Assembly: GCA_016937825.1 (NCBI GenBank)
Contig: JAFGVT010000069.1
Coordinates: 1-7,055, forward strand
Direction of reading: 5' to 3'
Source: Fidelibacterota bacterium
GTDB taxonomy: Bacteria > Fidelibacterota > Fidelibacteria > Fidelibacterales > Fidelibacteraceae
Length of the DNA stretch: 7,055 bases
Positions 4,843 through 7,055 of this stretch are shown one piece after another (position 1 is the first letter of the stretch; each line of letters begins with the position of its first letter). The position numbers and the translations under genes were made by a program. Below the pieces are notes generated by a model. That model was not told the origin of the DNA. It saw nothing but the letters and a program-made list of their open reading frames with translations, and ran no database searches.

Positions 4843-6108
4843 ATGACGGAAACACCTTATGACATCATTGTGATCGGCGCAGGCGCGGCCGGACTGATCG
4901 CCGCAGGAACGGCGGCGGAAGCCGGGGCCTCCGTGCTGCTGCTGGAATCCATGAAGCGGGCGGGACGCAAGCTGCTGATCACCGGAAAAGGCCGTTGCAA
5001 TATCACCAACAATTCGGATATTGCGGAGTACATGAAGCAGATCTATCCGGTCCCGAAGTTCTGCCGGCCGATGTTCAGCCGTTTTTTCCTCCCGGATACG
5101 CTGAGGCTCTTTCATCGCCTGAACGTTCCCACCCTTGAGGAGCGCGGGCGGCGCATTTTTCCGCAGTCCCAGCATGCCATGGACGTGGTCGACGCCCTGG
5201 TAAGCTGGATCGAGGGACGGGGGGTCACGATAAAATATCAGCGGAAGGTGAAAAATCTTCTCGTTGAAAACGGCGCGGTCAAAGGGGTCGAGCTGGATAC
5301 GGGAAGCGTGTTCCCGTGCAGAGCCGTCATCCTGGCGACGGGCGGACGCTCCTACCCCGCGACGGGGAGCACCGGGGACGGCTATGTCATGGCGGCCGCG
5401 CTGGGACACCGGATCGTCACGCCGCTGCCCGCGCTCGTGCCCCTGACTACCTCGGGCGGACTGGCGCCGGAACTGCAGGGGCTCTCCCTGCGCAATGTCC
5501 GTGCGGACCTCTATCTGGACGGCAAAAAAGTCCGCAGCAACTTCGGGGAAATGCTGTTCACGCACTTCGGCCTTTCGGGTCCGATCATCCTCGATATCAG
5601 CCGCGACGCCGTGATCGCGCTGGCGGAGGGCCGCCGGGTCGAGATCGAGCTGGACTGCAAGGCCGCCCTGGACGAGACGGTCCTGGACGCACGCCTGCTG
5701 CGCGAGCTGGATGCGAACGGCCGGGCGAAGCTCAAGACGATGATCAAGAATCTTGTGCCCCTGAAAATGGTCCTGCCTCTCTGCGCGCATGCGGGACTGG
5801 ACCCGGAAAAATTCTGCAATCAGGTCAGCGGCGAGGAACGCAGGTCCCTGCTCACCGGATTAAAGCATCTGCGCTTTACGGTGACCGGTCATACCGGATG
5901 GAACGACGCCATCATCACCTCCGGGGGCGTGGACCTGAAAGAGGTCAATCCGTCCACCCTGGAAAGCAAACGCATTCAGGGACTGTATTTTGCGGGAGAG
6001 ATCCTCGACCTTGACGCCGCGACCGGCGGCTACAACCTGCAGATCGCCTGGTCCTCGGGTTTTGTGGCGGGAACGGCAGCGGCGGACGCCGCCGGAGGAC
6101 AATCATAA
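4843..6108 (+). CDS. BaiN/YhiN-family (HI0933-like) FAD-dependent oxidoreductase
   Basis: This 421-residue protein belongs to the HI0933-like flavoproteins, which include YhiN and the clostridial bile-acid pathway enzyme BaiN; most members have no proven substrate. The N-terminal Rossmann motif GAGAAG (12-17) binds FAD. It is followed by the family signature GRKLLITGKGRCNITN at 41-56, ATGGRSYPATGSTGDGY at 165-181, GEMLFTHFGLSGP at 235-247, TSGGV at 359-363 and the C-terminal FAD loop AGEILDLDAATGGYNLQ from 384 followed by IAWSSG. All motifs are intact and the length is normal (about 400-420). No signal peptide or membrane segment is present, so it is cytoplasmic. It stands alone and has no neighbour suggesting a bile-acid function, so naming it baiN would be unsafe. 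The ATG at 4843 places the Rossmann motif correctly close to the N-terminus even though no ribosome binding site is seen. Confidence 0.93.
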   Translation: MTETPYDIIVIGAGAAGLIAAGTAAEAGASVLLLESMKRAGRKLLITGKGRCNITNNSDIAEYMKQIYPVPKFCRPMFSRFFLPDTLRLFHRLNVPTLEERGRRIFPQSQHAMDVVDALVSWIEGRGVTIKYQRKVKNLLVENGAVKGVELDTGSVFPCRAVILATGGRSYPATGSTGDGYVMAAALGHRIVTPLPALVPLTTSGGLAPELQGLSLRNVRADLYLDGKKVRSNFGEMLFTHFGLSGPIILDISRDAVIALAEGRRVEIELDCKAALDETVLDARLLRELDANGRAKLKTMIKNLVPLKMVLPLCAHAGLDPEKFCNQVSGEERRSLLTGLKHLRFTVTGHTGWNDAIITSGGVDLKEVNPSTLESKRIQGLYFAGEILDLDAATGGYNLQIAWSSGFVAGTAAADAAGGQS

Positions 6109-6149
6109 TATCACACGCTTAAATTTTTGAGGGCCTTTCCGTCTTTCGT

Positions 6150-6172
6150 GCGCCGGACCGACCGCCGGGCGC
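6150..6172. terminator. GC-rich hairpin between convergent stops, possible weak terminator
   Basis: GCGCCGG (6150-6156) pairs with CC and GGCGC (6165-6166, 6168-6172) with one bulged G at 6167, around an eight-base loop. It lies in the 64-base gap between the convergent flavoprotein and membrane-protein genes, touching the latter's stop. No T-tract immediately follows on either strand, so intrinsic termination is uncertain. Confidence 0.3.
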
Positions 6173-6379
6173 TTACTCTGCTTTCTTCTGCTTTTCTTTC
6201 TTCATCAGGGCCATGCTGCTGCCGCCGAAGATGAAGAATCCCAGACCGAACCACACGTGCAGGTGCGTGATCAGCGCAAAGGAAGGCGGCGTTCCCGTAA
6301 GGTAGTTGATGAAAAGGGGAATGCTGGTCAGAAGGGTGATAAAAAAGGTCACCATGCGCAAGATGTTGAGAGCTTTCAT
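6173..6379 (-). CDS. small two-helix membrane protein
   Basis: This 68-residue protein has two hydrophobic segments, about 8-26 and 38-57, joined by a short Pro-containing loop (NYLTGTPPSF), and a strongly basic tail KKEKQKK. By the positive-inside rule both ends face the cytoplasm, forming a helical hairpin in the inner membrane. His39 and His41 lie in THLHVWFGLGFF at the start of the second helix, a setting seen in some haem-binding membrane helices; a distant DUF4405-like relation is possible but unproven. GGAG lies six bases before the ATG, supporting a real gene. It follows the cupin gene after only 18 bases on the same strand, so the two are probably co-transcribed. The function is unknown. 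Confidence 0.75.
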   Translation of the reverse strand: MKALNILRMVTFFITLLTSIPLFINYLTGTPPSFALITHLHVWFGLGFFIFGGSSMALMKKEKQKKAE

Positions 6380-6397
6380 TTTTTCTCCGTGTATCGT

Positions 6398-6739
6398 TTA
6401 GAGTATATGGGTTTTCTTCATGGGGTGCGGGACCTTGATCACCAGGATGCGCAGGGGTCCCGTCCCGGTGTTGTGCCAGCAGTGCGTGATCATTTTCGGA
6501 CTTTCGATCAGCGTCCCTTCGCCGGCTTCTTCCTTTTCGTCGCCGATCTCCACGGTTCCGCGGCCTTCCAGCACGTAAAAGGCGACGTCCACCGGCGTCT
6601 TGTGCGGCAGCAGCGAATCGCCGGGCGGCATCATCAGGTGCACGATCTGCGCGTGCTCGCCGTTGTAAAGATCGCGCCCGTCCACTTTCTGTGCATTTTC
6701 TTTTACCGGGGTCTCTTTCCAGTTGCGTTTGACGATCAT
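6398..6739 (-). CDS. small single-domain cupin protein
   Basis: This 113-residue protein is a single cupin beta-barrel, probably cytoplasmic, with no assignable substrate. Cupin motif 1 runs from about 40 (GDSLLPHKTPVDVAFYVLEG) and motif 2 from about 74 (GTLIESPKMITHCWHN). Of the usual metal ligands His46 and His86 are present, but the second His of the HxH pair is Thr48 and the Glu position is Asp51. Metal binding may therefore be altered or lost, or may use His89. AAGGA about six bases before the ATG supports the start, and a perfect minus-strand TATAAT lies at 6766-6761. The 68-residue membrane protein gene follows 18 bases downstream. Small cupins of this kind often bind a small metabolite, but nothing here shows which. 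Confidence 0.88.
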   Translation of the reverse strand: MIVKRNWKETPVKENAQKVDGRDLYNGEHAQIVHLMMPPGDSLLPHKTPVDVAFYVLEGRGTVEIGDEKEEAGEGTLIESPKMITHCWHNTGTGPLRILVIKVPHPMKKTHIL

Positions 6740-6760
6740 GTCTGTCCTTCCTGTTTAATG

Positions 6761-6788
6761 ATTATAATTCCGCTGTCCCGAATCGGAA
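6761..6788 (-). promoter_or_regulatory. promoter for the cupin/membrane protein unit
   Basis: On the minus strand a perfect -10 hexamer TATAAT occupies 6766-6761. TTCCGA (6788-6783), matching the -35 consensus at three positions, lies 16 bases upstream. Transcription would start near 6754, giving a leader of about 15 bases that carries the AAGGA ribosome binding site before the ATG at 6739. It would drive the cupin gene and the downstream membrane protein gene together. Confidence 0.55.
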
Positions 6789-6885
6789 CGCGATTTTAAA
6801 ATACCTATTTTACCTGCCAAAGCAAAGGATTATCCGCCGGCCGGACCTTCGTCCGAAATTCCTGCCCCCGCGGAACATCTTTTTA

Positions 6886-6914
6886 TTGCATGCCGTTCCC
6901 GGCGGTCATAAATT
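6886..6914 (+). promoter_or_regulatory. promoter for the exported-protein gene, probably leaderless
   Basis: TTGCAT (6886-6891; first three bases match the -35 consensus) and TAAATT (6909-6914; 4 of 6 match the -10 consensus) are separated by exactly 17 bases. The -10 hexamer ends five bases before the ATG at 6920, and the intervening CCCTT is not a ribosome binding site. The geometry matches that seen before the other two plus-strand genes. Confidence 0.45.
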
Positions 6915-6919
6915 CCCTT

Positions 6920-7055
6920 ATGATACGAAAATACCTCCTGATCCTTCCCTTCTGCCTCGGGCTTCTCTTTTCTGCGTCCGGCGGGACCCTTTCGGCATCC
7001 TGCGCCGATTTCCTCACGCTGACTTCCGGCGGCGGCTATGCCAGCGTGCGGGATC
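6920..7055 (+). CDS. exported protein, N-terminal part only; possible outer-membrane barrel family
   Basis: Only 45 codons are visible before the right edge. The start is a classic Sec signal peptide: Arg3 and Lys4, a hydrophobic core YLLILPFCLGLLF (5-17), then small residues SASGGTLSAS with cleavage likely near 25-29. Cys28 is preceded by Ser-Ala-Ser, a poor lipobox, so signal peptidase I processing seems more likely than lipidation. The mature start ADFLTLTSGGGYASVRD resembles the first strand of PorV/PorQ or UPF0164-type outer-membrane proteins, but the visible part is too short to prove it. There is no Shine-Dalgarno sequence; a promoter candidate lies directly upstream. It is divergent from the cupin gene. 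Confidence 0.7.
   Translation, partial: MIRKYLLILPFCLGLLFSASGGTLSASCADFLTLTSGGGYASVRD

Larger units (their letters stand above)
6740..6919. other. divergent intergenic region between the cupin gene and the exported-protein gene
   Basis: These 180 bases carry the cupin promoter (minus) and a promoter candidate for the exported protein (plus). A small perfect hairpin CGGAC/GTCCG with a four-base loop is at 6842-6855, and GCCG/CGGC (6892-6903) lies in the spacer of the plus-strand promoter. No T-tract directly follows the first hairpin, and I see no small gene here. Confidence 0.6.

Noticed and set aside
4831..5790. Minus-strand 319-codon frame opposite the flavoprotein gene
   Set aside because: It is an antisense shadow of a fully motif-supported FAD protein, rich in Arg, Gln and Asp, with no family match that I recognise.

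Overview
This 7,055-base window is a GC-rich bacterial chromosomal segment carrying metabolic and membrane genes. A 2-oxoacid:acceptor (ferredoxin-type) oxidoreductase subunit points to an anaerobic or facultative lifestyle. The last gene encodes an exported protein whose first mature residues resemble outer-membrane barrel proteins, which suggests a Gram-negative envelope. No rRNA, tRNA, transposase, integrase, phage gene or CRISPR array is visible. The phylum cannot be read from the sequence. The octamer tandem arrays and the CGTAG-flanked palindrome remind me of uncultivated PVC-like or Omnitrophota-like genomes, but that is only a weak impression.

Layout from left to right: (1) 1-1670, minus: a fused gamma-alpha subunit of a 2-oxoacid:ferredoxin oxidoreductase (KorA type), with its C-terminal end beyond the left edge. 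(2) 1671-1917: an AT-rich divergent promoter region with two short inverted repeats. (3) 1918-2820, plus: an EamA-family drug/metabolite transporter with ten predicted membrane segments, ending inside an 11-bp inverted repeat. (4) 2863-3537, minus: ElbB, a DJ-1/PfpI superfamily protein. (5) 3538-3813: an intergenic stretch built almost entirely of repeats. It holds 15 octamers of the GTCGATRN type, then pyrimidine octamers containing a perfect 27-nt mirror repeat, a (CTT)4 run and a CGTAG-flanked palindrome. (6) 3814-4695, minus: a stand-alone homocysteine S-methyltransferase domain with all three zinc cysteines. (7) 4843-6108, plus: a BaiN/YhiN (HI0933-like) flavoprotein. (8) 6173-6739, minus: a two-gene unit of a small cupin followed by a 68-residue two-helix membrane protein. 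(9) 6920 to the right edge, plus: the start of an exported protein.

The genes do not form one pathway; most sit alone or in pairs with alternating orientation. The pattern that runs through the window concerns initiation. All five minus-strand genes have recognisable Shine-Dalgarno sequences. All three plus-strand genes lack one and instead have a TANNNT hexamer ending exactly five bases before the ATG, which suggests leaderless transcripts. The most unusual DNA is the composite repeat region between the methyltransferase gene and elbB. I see no evidence of a previously undescribed multi-gene system.
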